A DNA stretch of 6,511 nucleotides, taken from positions 1-6,511 of the forward strand of contig WTBG01000255.1 of NCBI GenBank assembly GCA_013139225.1, written 5' to 3'. Shown here piece after piece: positions 1 to 4,884 of the stretch. The first letter of the stretch is position 1; each line of letters begins with the position of its first letter. The stretch comes from Deltaproteobacteria bacterium (GTDB lineage Bacteria > Desulfobacterota > WTBG01). The translations under genes were made by a program, and so were the position numbers. Under the pieces are notes generated by a model that was given only the letters and a program-made list of their open reading frames with translations, was not told where the DNA came from and did not search any database.

Positions 1-735
1 ATTGAGAATATTCAAAAATCGTTTAATCACCGCAATGTACTAAAAGGTGTGTCACTCCAGGTAGAAAAGGGTGAAATTTTAGCTGTCATTGGGGGCAGTG
101 GTGTTGGTAAAAGTGTTTTGTTAAAACACATTGCTGCTTTAATGCGTCCCGATCGAGGAAGTATTGTAGTGAACAATCTGGAAGTTGCTCGTCTTAAAGG
201 TAGAGCTTTAGAAGAATATAGAGACCGTCTGGGTTATTTGTTTCAAGGAGGGGCGCTGTTTGATTCAATGAATGTTTATGACAATATTGCTTTCCCACTG
301 AGGGAAAAAACCAGATTAAAAGAAAAGAAAATCAGCGAATTTGTATATGGCATGCTTGAGAAAGTCGGTATGCAAGAGGAAGTTGAAAAGTATCCTGCGG
401 AATTAAGTGGTGGGATGAGAAAACGTGCTGCTCTAGCGAGGGCACTGATTAAAAACCCAGATATTATGTTATTTGATGAACCTACTACAGGACTTGACCC
501 GATTACCGTTAACAGTGTGTTTAAGTATATTAAGATGACCCATCAAAAACTGGAATTTACAGGAATCATTGTGACTCACCAGATTCCGAGGATTTTCAGT
601 ATTGTTCAGAAAGTGGCCTTATTAAGCGAAGGTGCCATCGTAGCTGCTGGAACACCAGAGGAGATTCAAGCAAGTGATGATCCTGTTGTGCAAAATTTTC
701 TTTCTGGCGGCATTAAAGAAACGACCAATAAGTAG
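1..735 (+). CDS. mlaF: MlaF-type phospholipid transport ATPase (5' end outside window)
   Basis: This is the cytoplasmic ATPase of an Mla/MCE lipid transporter, which powers phospholipid movement through an MlaE permease and the MlaD ring. The frame is open from base 1, where it encodes a typical first beta strand (IENIQKSFNHRNVLKGVSL), so the true start lies upstream; the GTG at 49 is internal. Counting visible residues, Walker A (GGSGVGKS) is at 31-38, the signature LSGGM at 135-139, Walker B with D159 and E160, and an H-loop follows in IIVTHQ. The signature with Met in place of Gln, followed by RKRAALARAL, and the C-terminal GTPEEIQASDDPVVQNFLSG are typical of MlaF rather than amino-acid or metal transporters. 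It ends in TAG and is followed by mlaD and mlaC on the same strand. MlaE is expected immediately upstream. The family assignment is strong; the exact lipid direction cannot be read from sequence. Confidence 0.95.
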   Translation: MENIQKSFNHRNVLKGVSLQVEKGEILAVIGGSGVGKSVLLKHIAALMRPDRGSIVVNNLEVARLKGRALEEYRDRLGYLFQGGALFDSMNVYDNIAFPLREKTRLKEKKISEFVYGMLEKVGMQEEVEKYPAELSGGMRKRAALARALIKNPDIMLFDEPTTGLDPITVNSVFKYIKMTHQKLEFTGIIVTHQIPRIFSIVQKVALLSEGAIVAAGTPEEIQASDDPVVQNFLSGGIKETTNK

Positions 736-758
736 ACAGTCATGAAATTATACAACTT

Positions 759-779
759 CTTTCAGTTGAAAGTGTTTTT
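759..779 (+). other. Weak hairpin followed by a T run after mlaF
   Basis: CTTTC (759-763) and GAAAG (768-772) can pair around the loop AGTT, followed by TGTTTTT. The 5-bp, AT-rich stem is too weak to call a terminator confidently. It may attenuate transcription between mlaF and mlaD or be chance. Confidence 0.2.
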
Positions 780-871
780 ACTGGTTATGAAAGTATGCCT
801 CGCTAATGGAATGGTGGGGTTTTAGAAGATGGAATAGCTTAACTGAAGACTAAGCTGAGTTCAAACAAGAA

Positions 872-878
872 AGAGAGG
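872..878 (+). promoter_or_regulatory. Ribosome binding site of mlaD
   Basis: AGAGAGG lies five bases before the ATG at 884. It is the only strong purine-rich site near this start and supports it. The 148-base spacer in front (736-883) otherwise shows no convincing promoter or gene. Confidence 0.65.
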
Positions 879-883
879 TTTAA

Positions 884-1327
884 ATGCGAAAGATTGATCT
901 TGAATTGATTGTAGGCTTATTCATTATGGTTGGTATCATTGCTCTGTGCTATATTTCTGTTAAATTGGGAAAGATGGAATGGGTGGGTGGAAGTGGTTAT
1001 CAGGTAACAGCAGTTTTCCCCAAGCTAGGAGGCCTTAAAGTAGGAGCTTTAGTCGAAATAGCTGGTATTGAAGTGGGCAGGGTTAAAAGCCTTTCCCTTG
1101 ATGATAATTATCAAGCTCGTGTTGTTTTAGATATAAATAAAGATGTAAAGTTGCAGGATGATTCTATAGCTTCAATTAAAACCAAAGGATTGTTGGGAGA
1201 AAAGTATGTGGATATTCTACCGGGAGGAGAGGATGAAATTATCGAAGATGGTGGGAAGATACAGGATACCGTGTCTCCAATAGATCTTGAGGAATTGATT
1301 GCCAAATATATTTTTGGTAAAGTTTAG
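884..1327 (+). CDS. mlaD: MlaD, MCE-domain phospholipid transport protein
   Basis: This is the substrate-binding MCE protein of the Mla system, anchored in the inner membrane and projecting a hexameric MCE ring into the periplasm. The 147-residue length is somewhat shorter than the roughly 180 of E. coli MlaD. Residues 8-26 (LELIVGLFIMVGIIALCYI) form one N-terminal membrane anchor. The MCE domain runs from about 39 to 116, with the characteristic FPKLGGLKVGALVEIAGIEVGRV segment shown here by its core GGLKVGA and by KTKGLLGEKYVDILPGG. The tail (DTVSPIDLEELIAKYIFGK) matches the amphipathic C-terminal helix of MlaD proteins, which closes the pore of the ring. The ATG start has a good ribosome binding site. 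It lies 148 bases after mlaF and 64 bases before mlaC. The identification is confident because both neighbours belong to the same system. Confidence 0.95.
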   Translation: MRKIDLELIVGLFIMVGIIALCYISVKLGKMEWVGGSGYQVTAVFPKLGGLKVGALVEIAGIEVGRVKSLSLDDNYQARVVLDINKDVKLQDDSIASIKTKGLLGEKYVDILPGGEDEIIEDGGKIQDTVSPIDLEELIAKYIFGKV

Positions 1328-1380
1328 ACAGAAAAAAGTGGAGTGTAAATGATATATAGAAAAAAGTTCAAAATTGAGAA

Positions 1381-1388
1381 GGGAAGGG
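1381..1388 (+). promoter_or_regulatory. Ribosome binding site deciding the mlaC start
   Basis: GGGAAGGG sits three bases before ATG 1392 and six bases before ATG 1395. The better spacing to 1395 makes that start slightly more attractive; either start removes six or seven residues compared with a TTG start at 1374. Confidence 0.5.
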
Positions 1389-1391
1389 TGC

Positions 1392-2030
1392 ATGATGAAA
1401 TTAGAATCAAGAAAAAATATCTATAAAAAGGCAGCAGTGATATTTGTGTGTTTATGCATTTTGGTTTCAGCAAAAGCTCTATATGCGGCTACTCCCATTG
1501 ATCAGGTTAAAAGTGATATTGATCAAATAATAGCTGTCTTGGATGACAAATCGTATCGCGAATCTCATTCAAGGGAGGAATTGCAAAAGAAGCTTAGAGA
1601 AATAGCATATGAAGGATTCGATTGGGGGAAAATAGCACGGCGCTCTCTCGGTTTGTATTGGAAAGAAAGATCTGAAGAAGAGAAAAAAGAATTTACTTCG
1701 TTACTTATAAAAATTCTGGAAAATGCTTATGTTAATAAGTTGATAGACAGCTATTCAGGAGAGAAGGTTTTATATGGTAAAGAAATTATAGACGGGGATC
1801 GTGCATTGGTAGAAACACGCATAATTGACAATGCGGAAAGAGAGGTTTCTGTCAGGTATAGACTTCATAAGAAAGGAGACAGGTGGGTTGCTTATGATGT
1901 AATCATAGAAGGAGTTAGTTTAGTGAAGAATTACCGGGTTCAATTCTACGATATTATTCGACAATCATCGTATGAAGAGCTCATAAAAAAATTAAAGAAG
2001 AAAGAAAAGGATTATGTTGTTAAAAATTAA
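1392..2030 (+). CDS. mlaC: MlaC, periplasmic phospholipid carrier (Tol_Tol_Ttg2 family)
   Basis: This is a soluble periplasmic lipid chaperone expected to ferry phospholipid between the MlaFED complex and the outer-membrane MlaA-porin complex. I chose ATG 1392 (ATG 1395 is equally possible) because the purine-rich GGGAAGGG at 1381-1388 lies directly before it; a TTG at 1374 in the same frame would swallow that site. From 1392 the protein has 212 residues. A Sec signal peptide is clear: basic N region (KLESRKNIYKK), hydrophobic core (about 14-27) and an ALYA cleavage site before ATPID, near residue 32. No lipobox is present. The mature part has the helical N region (QVKSDIDQIIAVLDD), the FDWGKIARRSLG segment and the C-terminal beta-sheet motif with RWVAYDVIIEGVSLVKNYR, diagnostic of the family. 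It ends in a Lys-rich tail. It is the last gene of the operon in view. Confidence 0.93.
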   Translation: MMKLESRKNIYKKAAVIFVCLCILVSAKALYAATPIDQVKSDIDQIIAVLDDKSYRESHSREELQKKLREIAYEGFDWGKIARRSLGLYWKERSEEEKKEFTSLLIKILENAYVNKLIDSYSGEKVLYGKEIIDGDRALVETRIIDNAEREVSVRYRLHKKGDRWVAYDVIIEGVSLVKNYRVQFYDIIRQSSYEELIKKLKKKEKDYVVKN

Positions 2031-2086
2031 CTGTCTCAATTCAAGCATTTTTTAGTTTTTTCTTAAGAGAAGACATGTTAATAAGT

Positions 2087-2095
2087 TGTGGATAA
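2087..2095 (-). promoter_or_regulatory. DnaA-box 9-mer (perfect consensus, minus strand)
   Basis: The plus strand reads TGTGGATAA, the exact complement of the high-affinity DnaA box TTATCCACA. It lies 57 bases after the mlaC stop, inside the AT-rich segment. The sequence match is certain; binding by DnaA is inferred. Confidence 0.5.
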
Positions 2096-2143
2096 GTAAG
2101 CTTTATAAGTAAAAAACACATGTAATTATAAACATATCTAGCA

Positions 2144-2155
2144 TTTTGATCAAAA
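2144..2155. repeat. 12-bp perfect palindrome TTTTGATCAAAA
   Basis: A perfect palindrome centred on a GATC within the AT-rich segment between the two DnaA-box sequences. GATC matters in replication origins only where Dam methylation exists, which cannot be judged here. Confidence 0.4.
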
Positions 2156-2174
2156 ATTGACCACCTTAAATATC

Positions 2175-2192
2175 TTTGCAAATCAATATGTT
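2175..2192 (+). repeat. Repeat module copy 1: TTTGCAAAT fused to AATCAATATGTT
   Basis: TTTGCAAAT (2175-2183) overlaps AATCAATATGTT (2181-2192). Both elements recur in the same order and orientation at 2263-2287, there separated by a few extra bases. The inverted core AACATAT also occurs at 2131-2137. Confidence 0.5.
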
Positions 2193-2252
2193 AGTGATAT
2201 AGAGAACAAAAAGCAAATCTCGCTGCCCTCCTCAATTTAGCGCCCACCCAAA

Positions 2253-2261
2253 TTATCCACA
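2253..2261 (+). promoter_or_regulatory. DnaA-box 9-mer (perfect consensus, plus strand)
   Basis: TTATCCACA is an exact high-affinity DnaA-box sequence. With the inverted copy at 2087-2095 it brackets about 157 bases of mostly AT-rich DNA. No dnaA, dnaN, gidA/mnmG or parAB gene is in view, so a role as origin remains a guess. Confidence 0.5.
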
Positions 2262-2262
2262 G

Positions 2263-2287
2263 TTTGCAAATTTGGAATCAATATGTT
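2263..2287 (+). repeat. Repeat module copy 2: TTTGCAAAT then AATCAATATGTT
   Basis: TTTGCAAAT (2263-2271) and AATCAATATGTT (2276-2287) repeat the module found 88 bases earlier, here directly next to the DnaA-box sequence at 2253-2261. The exact match of a 9-mer and a 12-mer in the same order is unlikely to be chance. Confidence 0.5.
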
Positions 2288-2374
2288 GTGTTCGTTTTGA
2301 TTGCCACAGCATGTTATTCTATCTGGTTATCCGGAAATCTCCAGTTGGATGCCCCGATGAAATTATAAACAATA

Positions 2375-2403
2375 CTGGATTCCCGCTTGCGCGGGAATGA
2401 CAG
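2375..2403. repeat. dRS3/REP-like dispersed hairpin repeat
   Basis: The core at 2379-2398 is ATTCCCGC, loop TTGC, then GCGGGAAT: a perfect 8-bp GC-rich stem. This matches the form ATTCCC-N8-GGGAAT known as dRS3 in Neisseria and seen between genes in many other proteobacteria. The flanks CTGG before and GACAG after are the usual surroundings of this dispersed repeat. Lying between two convergent operons, it could also act as a bidirectional transcript end or RNA stabiliser, but no T run follows the stem. Confidence 0.75.
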
Positions 2404-2476
2404 AATTGACAATCCACTTTTTGTCTATTGACTTTTAAATGGTGGATATGTTGCGATATTAGAGAAGTTAGGATGT

Positions 2477-2487
2477 AGATACTGGAT
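2477..2487 (+). repeat. AGATACTGGAT repeat fragment, copy 1
   Basis: This 11-mer recurs exactly at 4667-4677 in the other intergenic spacer, there followed by ACTAGAT. TACTGG-containing fragments next to hairpin repeats look like debris of a dispersed element family; the family is not identified. Confidence 0.35.
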
Positions 2488-2540
2488 GCTTGATGGAATA
2501 AGAAGCCAAGGGGACAGGGTTCATGGGGATTAATCAATAA

Positions 2541-2570
2541 TCTCTGCGTTCTCAGCGAGCTCTGCGGTTA
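2541..2570. repeat. CTCTGCG-type degenerate repeat touching the oppDF stop
   Basis: Units CTCTGCGTT, CTCAGCGAG and CTCTGCGG follow one another. Read on the minus strand this gives the AACCGCAGAG...AACGCAGAG pattern familiar from intergenic repeats of several bacterial phyla. The repeat begins with the bases of the TAA stop (2568-2570) of the minus-strand ATPase gene, so it may have landed exactly at the gene end or shaped its last codons. Confidence 0.5.
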
Positions 2571-3074
2571 GATGGAATTATAATCTGAATATAGATAACA
2601 GTGGCATGAGTGCGTGTCAGAAAAACGAGAGAGTGGGGGGTAGATTGATTCACACTTGGGCATTTTATGATGACAGCGAGGATGAAAGTGGCAGCCCTGC
2701 GGGGGATTGATGGGCGACGGTACATCACCTTTGAGATGAATTTTTTCAGCTCCGGTTTTAGGATCGATGGTGGGAATTGCTGATAAGAGTGCTTTTGTAT
2801 AAGGATGTTTTGTGTTGTCAAATACCTCAGCAGTTGTTCCTCTTTCTACAATCCGGCCGAGATACATTACAGCTACATTATCTGATAAATATTCAACTAC
2901 CGATAGATTATGAGTAATAAAGAGATAGGTAAGGGAATATTTCTTTTTCAGTTCATCAAACAGATTAAGAATCTGTGCCTGTATAGAAACGTCTAAAGCA
3001 CTGGTAGCTTCATCGCTGACGATGAATTTGGGTTTAATAGCTAAGACCCTCGCAATGGCTACGCGCTGGCGTTG
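2568..3074 (-). pseudogene. Downstream half of the OppF module (after the TGA)
   Basis: These 168 codons continue the interrupted ATPase in the same frame: QRQRVAIAR completes the signature helix, SDEATSALD is Walker B plus D-loop (D529-E530 of the full frame), LFITHN holds the H-loop His563, and VMYLGRIVERG is the usual following strand. The oligopeptide C-terminal domain follows (HPYTKALLSAIP, then a Cys cluster in CHFHPRC and later HSCHCYLY). The first ATG in frame is at 2867, after Walker B and the H-loop, so an independently translated product (99 residues) could not be an ATPase. No ribosome binding site justifies a separate gene. The last residues (SDYNSI) run into the CTCTGCG repeat. 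Confidence 0.8.
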
Positions 3075-4598
3075 TCATCCTGAAAACTCGTGAGGGTATC
3101 GGTATATCATATCCGGGTTAAGTCCCACTGTTTCCATTAGTTCTTTTACCATGCCCATTCGTTCATTGAGATTTCTACCGATTTTATGAGCAGCCATCCC
3201 TTCCTGAATGATTTCTCCGACCATCATTCTTGGATTAAGTGAGGAAAAGGGATCTTGAAAGATAATTTGAAAATTATTTCGGTAACGTCTCAGTTCTCTG
3301 TAAGAAAGAGAATTTAGCCTGACACTATCAAATGTTATATTACCTTCAGTAGGTTTATGCAGCATAATGACTGTTTTGCCAAAGGTAGTCTTGCCACACC
3401 CAGACTCGCCTACTAAAGACATAGTTGTTCCTTCGGGAATATCTAAATCAATATTATCTACTGCTTTTACATATCCAGCAGTTCTTTTTAATATTCCCTT
3501 TTTTATCGGGAAGTATGTCTTAAGACCATTTACTGAAAGAAGAATTTTACCTTCTTGTGGGCTATGAGCTGAAAGAGAGTGAGCTGGTTCTTTTTTTGAA
3601 TCTTGAATTAATCTTACTTCATGAAATTCTGGACTATAGAGGTGGCAAGCGACCATATGGCCATTCTCTTTCATATGCAGGGATGGAGATACATCATTAC
3701 ATATGGAGATAGACTGTTGACAGCGATCAACAAAGCGACATCCTTTGGGGTAGTGAGTTGCTTTAGGGACCATTCCTTTTATAGTTTCCAGCCTGTTTCC
3801 ACGTTTCATTTTGCCGGGAAGTGACTGAAATAGTTTTATGGTATAGGGATGAGCTGGTTTTTCAAAGAGGTGATTTTTGTCAGTCATCTCGACTATCTTA
3901 CCTGCATACATTACAGCAACTCGATCTGCGTTTTCATGAATGACACCCAGATCATGGGTGATGAGAAGGATAGACATGTTAAAATCCTTCTTTAGCTCAT
4001 TTAACAGATATAAAATTTGATCTTGAATAGTAACATCAAGTGCTGTAGTTGGTTCATCCGCAATGAGAAGATCCGGATGGCAGGAGAGGGCAATACTTAT
4101 CATCACTCGCTGAATCATACCTCCTGAGAGCTGATGTGGATACTCAGCATAACGTTTCTCTGGGTCAGGGATGCCAACTCGTTTGAGCATGTCAATAGCC
4201 ACCTTTTTAGCTTTAGCATTTCCAACCCCTTGATGAAGTTTAATAGCCTCGGCAATCTGGTTGCCTATAGTAAGAACCGGATTTAAACTTGTCATAGGTT
4301 CTTGAAAGATCATGGAAATATAATTTCCTCGTATATTTCTCATTTCTGGCTCTGTCAGACGAGTGAGTTCTCTGCCATGGAAAATGATTTCACCTCCCGC
4401 ATGAAAACCTGCAGGTTTTTGAAGAAGTCTCATGATAGAAAGTGCAGTAACAGATTTGCCACATCCTGATTCACCGACCAGGGCAAAAGTTTCACCTTCT
4501 AAAATTTCAAAGGATATTCCATCCACAGCCATGGCAAGACCATAAGGGGTGTGAAAATAAGTTTTTAAATTGTTAACTTCAAGAAGTTTGTTAGTCAT
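3075..4598 (-). CDS. Peptide ABC transporter ATPase, N-terminal product (OppD module plus broken OppF module)
   Basis: The product before the TGA has 507 residues. Module 1 (about 1-325) is OppD/DppD-like: Walker A GESGCGKS 42-49, Q-loop Q99, signature LSGGM 157-161, Walker B D181-E182, H-loop H215, then the oligopeptide C-terminal domain with HPYT and cysteines 287, 293, 300 and 318. That C-x5-C-x6-C-x17-C set resembles the iron-sulfur site reported for some OppD proteins; whether it binds a cluster here is inference. A charged linker (about 325-350) leads to module 2 (OppF/DppF-like), with GESGCGKT as Walker A near 397-404 and QDPFSSLNPRMMVGE, stopping at FSG. ATG 4598 is preceded by only a weak purine stretch (GCGAG). 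It follows oppC after a 286-base spacer. Such ATPases drive peptide uptake from the cytoplasmic face of an OppBC permease. Confidence 0.85.
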   Translation of the reverse strand: MTNKLLEVNNLKTYFHTPYGLAMAVDGISFEILEGETFALVGESGCGKSVTALSIMRLLQKPAGFHAGGEIIFHGRELTRLTEPEMRNIRGNYISMIFQEPMTSLNPVLTIGNQIAEAIKLHQGVGNAKAKKVAIDMLKRVGIPDPEKRYAEYPHQLSGGMIQRVMISIALSCHPDLLIADEPTTALDVTIQDQILYLLNELKKDFNMSILLITHDLGVIHENADRVAVMYAGKIVEMTDKNHLFEKPAHPYTIKLFQSLPGKMKRGNRLETIKGMVPKATHYPKGCRFVDRCQQSISICNDVSPSLHMKENGHMVACHLYSPEFHEVRLIQDSKKEPAHSLSAHSPQEGKILLSVNGLKTYFPIKKGILKRTAGYVKAVDNIDLDIPEGTTMSLVGESGCGKTTFGKTVIMLHKPTEGNITFDSVRLNSLSYRELRRYRNNFQIIFQDPFSSLNPRMMVGEIIQEGMAAHKIGRNLNERMGMVKELMETVGLNPDMIYRYPHEFSG

Positions 4599-4666
4599 TG
4601 TGCTCGCAATCTAATTGCTTGGGGATTTTATTTTTTGCTAATGACTAATCTAGCAGACAACCAAAA

Positions 4667-4677
4667 AGATACTGGAT
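4667..4677 (+). repeat. AGATACTGGAT repeat fragment, copy 2
   Basis: Exact second copy of the 11-mer at 2477-2487, running on into ACTAGAT so that ATAC recurs within a few bases. It supports a shared family of dispersed repeats in both spacers. Confidence 0.35.
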
Positions 4678-4698
4678 ACTAGATTAAATTAAGATTTG

Positions 4699-4832
4699 GG
4701 TTGCGTAAAACGGTTTAAGGTTGCGCAACTCGTAACGGTATACGGGCATCGGGTACGTATTGAATTAGAGAAAAGGCGTGAGGGGAATAACAACGCAACC
4801 ATTTAACGAAAGACAAGACGAGCAGCGCAACC
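4699..4832. repeat. Array of four GGTTGCG motifs, two per strand
   Basis: GGTTGCG occurs at 4699-4705 and 4719-4725, and its complement CGCAACC at 4794-4800 and 4826-4832. The inner pair has further similarity (GTTTAA before the motif at 4714-4718, and ATTTAAC after it at 4801-4807), giving an imperfect inverted repeat. A perfect 10-bp palindrome GTTGCGCAAC lies at 4720-4729. The array could be a small mobile-element remnant, a short tandem repeat cluster or operator sites; the sequence alone does not decide. Confidence 0.55.
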
Positions 4833-4884
4833 GAAAAATGATAGACAAAAAGCAAAATGCAACTGTGATCATGGATACCCACAC

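Larger units (their letters stand above)
2031..2567. other. Convergent intergenic region without a credible gene
   Basis: This 537-base spacer lies between the ends of mlaC and the oppDF-like gene. Bases 2041-2220 contain 45 G or C in 180 (25 percent), far below the neighbouring genes, and carry several short repeats. The second half is a patchwork of dispersed-repeat fragments described separately. The only open frame of any length (2319-2537, minus) is a translation through the hairpin repeat and resembles no protein. T-rich tracts at 2048-2063 follow mlaC, but no stem precedes them, so no standard terminator is visible. Confidence 0.7.
2568..4598 (-). pseudogene. Fused OppD-OppF peptide transporter ATPase, interrupted by one in-frame TGA
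   Basis: Read through codon 508, this is one 676-residue reading frame carrying two complete oligopeptide/dipeptide ABC ATPase modules in tandem, the arrangement of GsiA and YejF. The break is a TGA at 3075-3077 (minus strand) replacing the second glycine of the second signature motif: FSG, stop, QRQRVAIAR. GGA to TGA is a single change (C to A on the plus strand at 3077). Everything after it stays in frame and conserved to TAA at 2568, with Walker B and the H-loop intact, so no frameshift or long decay has occurred. Possible explanations are a recent nonsense mutation, a sequencing or assembly error, or readthrough. Without readthrough the second module lacks half its ATPase and the importer would probably be disabled. 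The permease genes to its right appear intact, which argues for a recent event or an error. Confidence 0.8.
4599..4884. other. Repeat-rich spacer between the OppC-type and OppDF-type genes
   Basis: This 286-base gap inside an otherwise compact operon has no open frame resembling a protein. It holds four GGTTGCG motifs in two orientations, a 7-base degenerate tandem repeat (CGGTATA, CGGGCAT, CGGGTAC at 4736-4756) and a second AGATACTGGAT copy. It looks like insertion of dispersed repeat material. No convincing terminator or sigma-70 promoter is visible in the minus direction. Confidence 0.6.

Noticed and set aside
733..754. Promoter candidate TAGACA / TATACA after mlaF
   Set aside because: The two hexamers are only about 10 bases apart, too close for a sigma-70 promoter.
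742..825. Small open frame of 27 codons (MKLYNFFQLKV...) between mlaF and mlaD
   Set aside because: No ribosome binding site, no family resemblance, and AT-rich DNA yields such frames by chance.
2019..2063. Rho-independent terminator after mlaC
   Set aside because: T-rich tracts exist at 2048-2063, but the only nearby stem (GTTAA/TTAAC, five AT-rich pairs overlapping the gene end) is weak and separated from them.
2319..2537. 72-codon minus-strand frame in the convergent spacer
   Set aside because: It translates the dRS3-like hairpin (giving the familiar spurious HSRASGNPV string) and repeat fragments; not a gene.
2552..2821. 89-codon minus-strand frame overlapping the end of the ATPase gene
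   Set aside because: Shadow of the OppF module in another frame; the true frame carries the conserved motifs.
3040..3077. Selenocysteine insertion at the TGA
   Set aside because: The position is an invariant glycine of the ABC signature, not a Cys/redox site, and no convincing SECIS-like hairpin follows on the minus strand.
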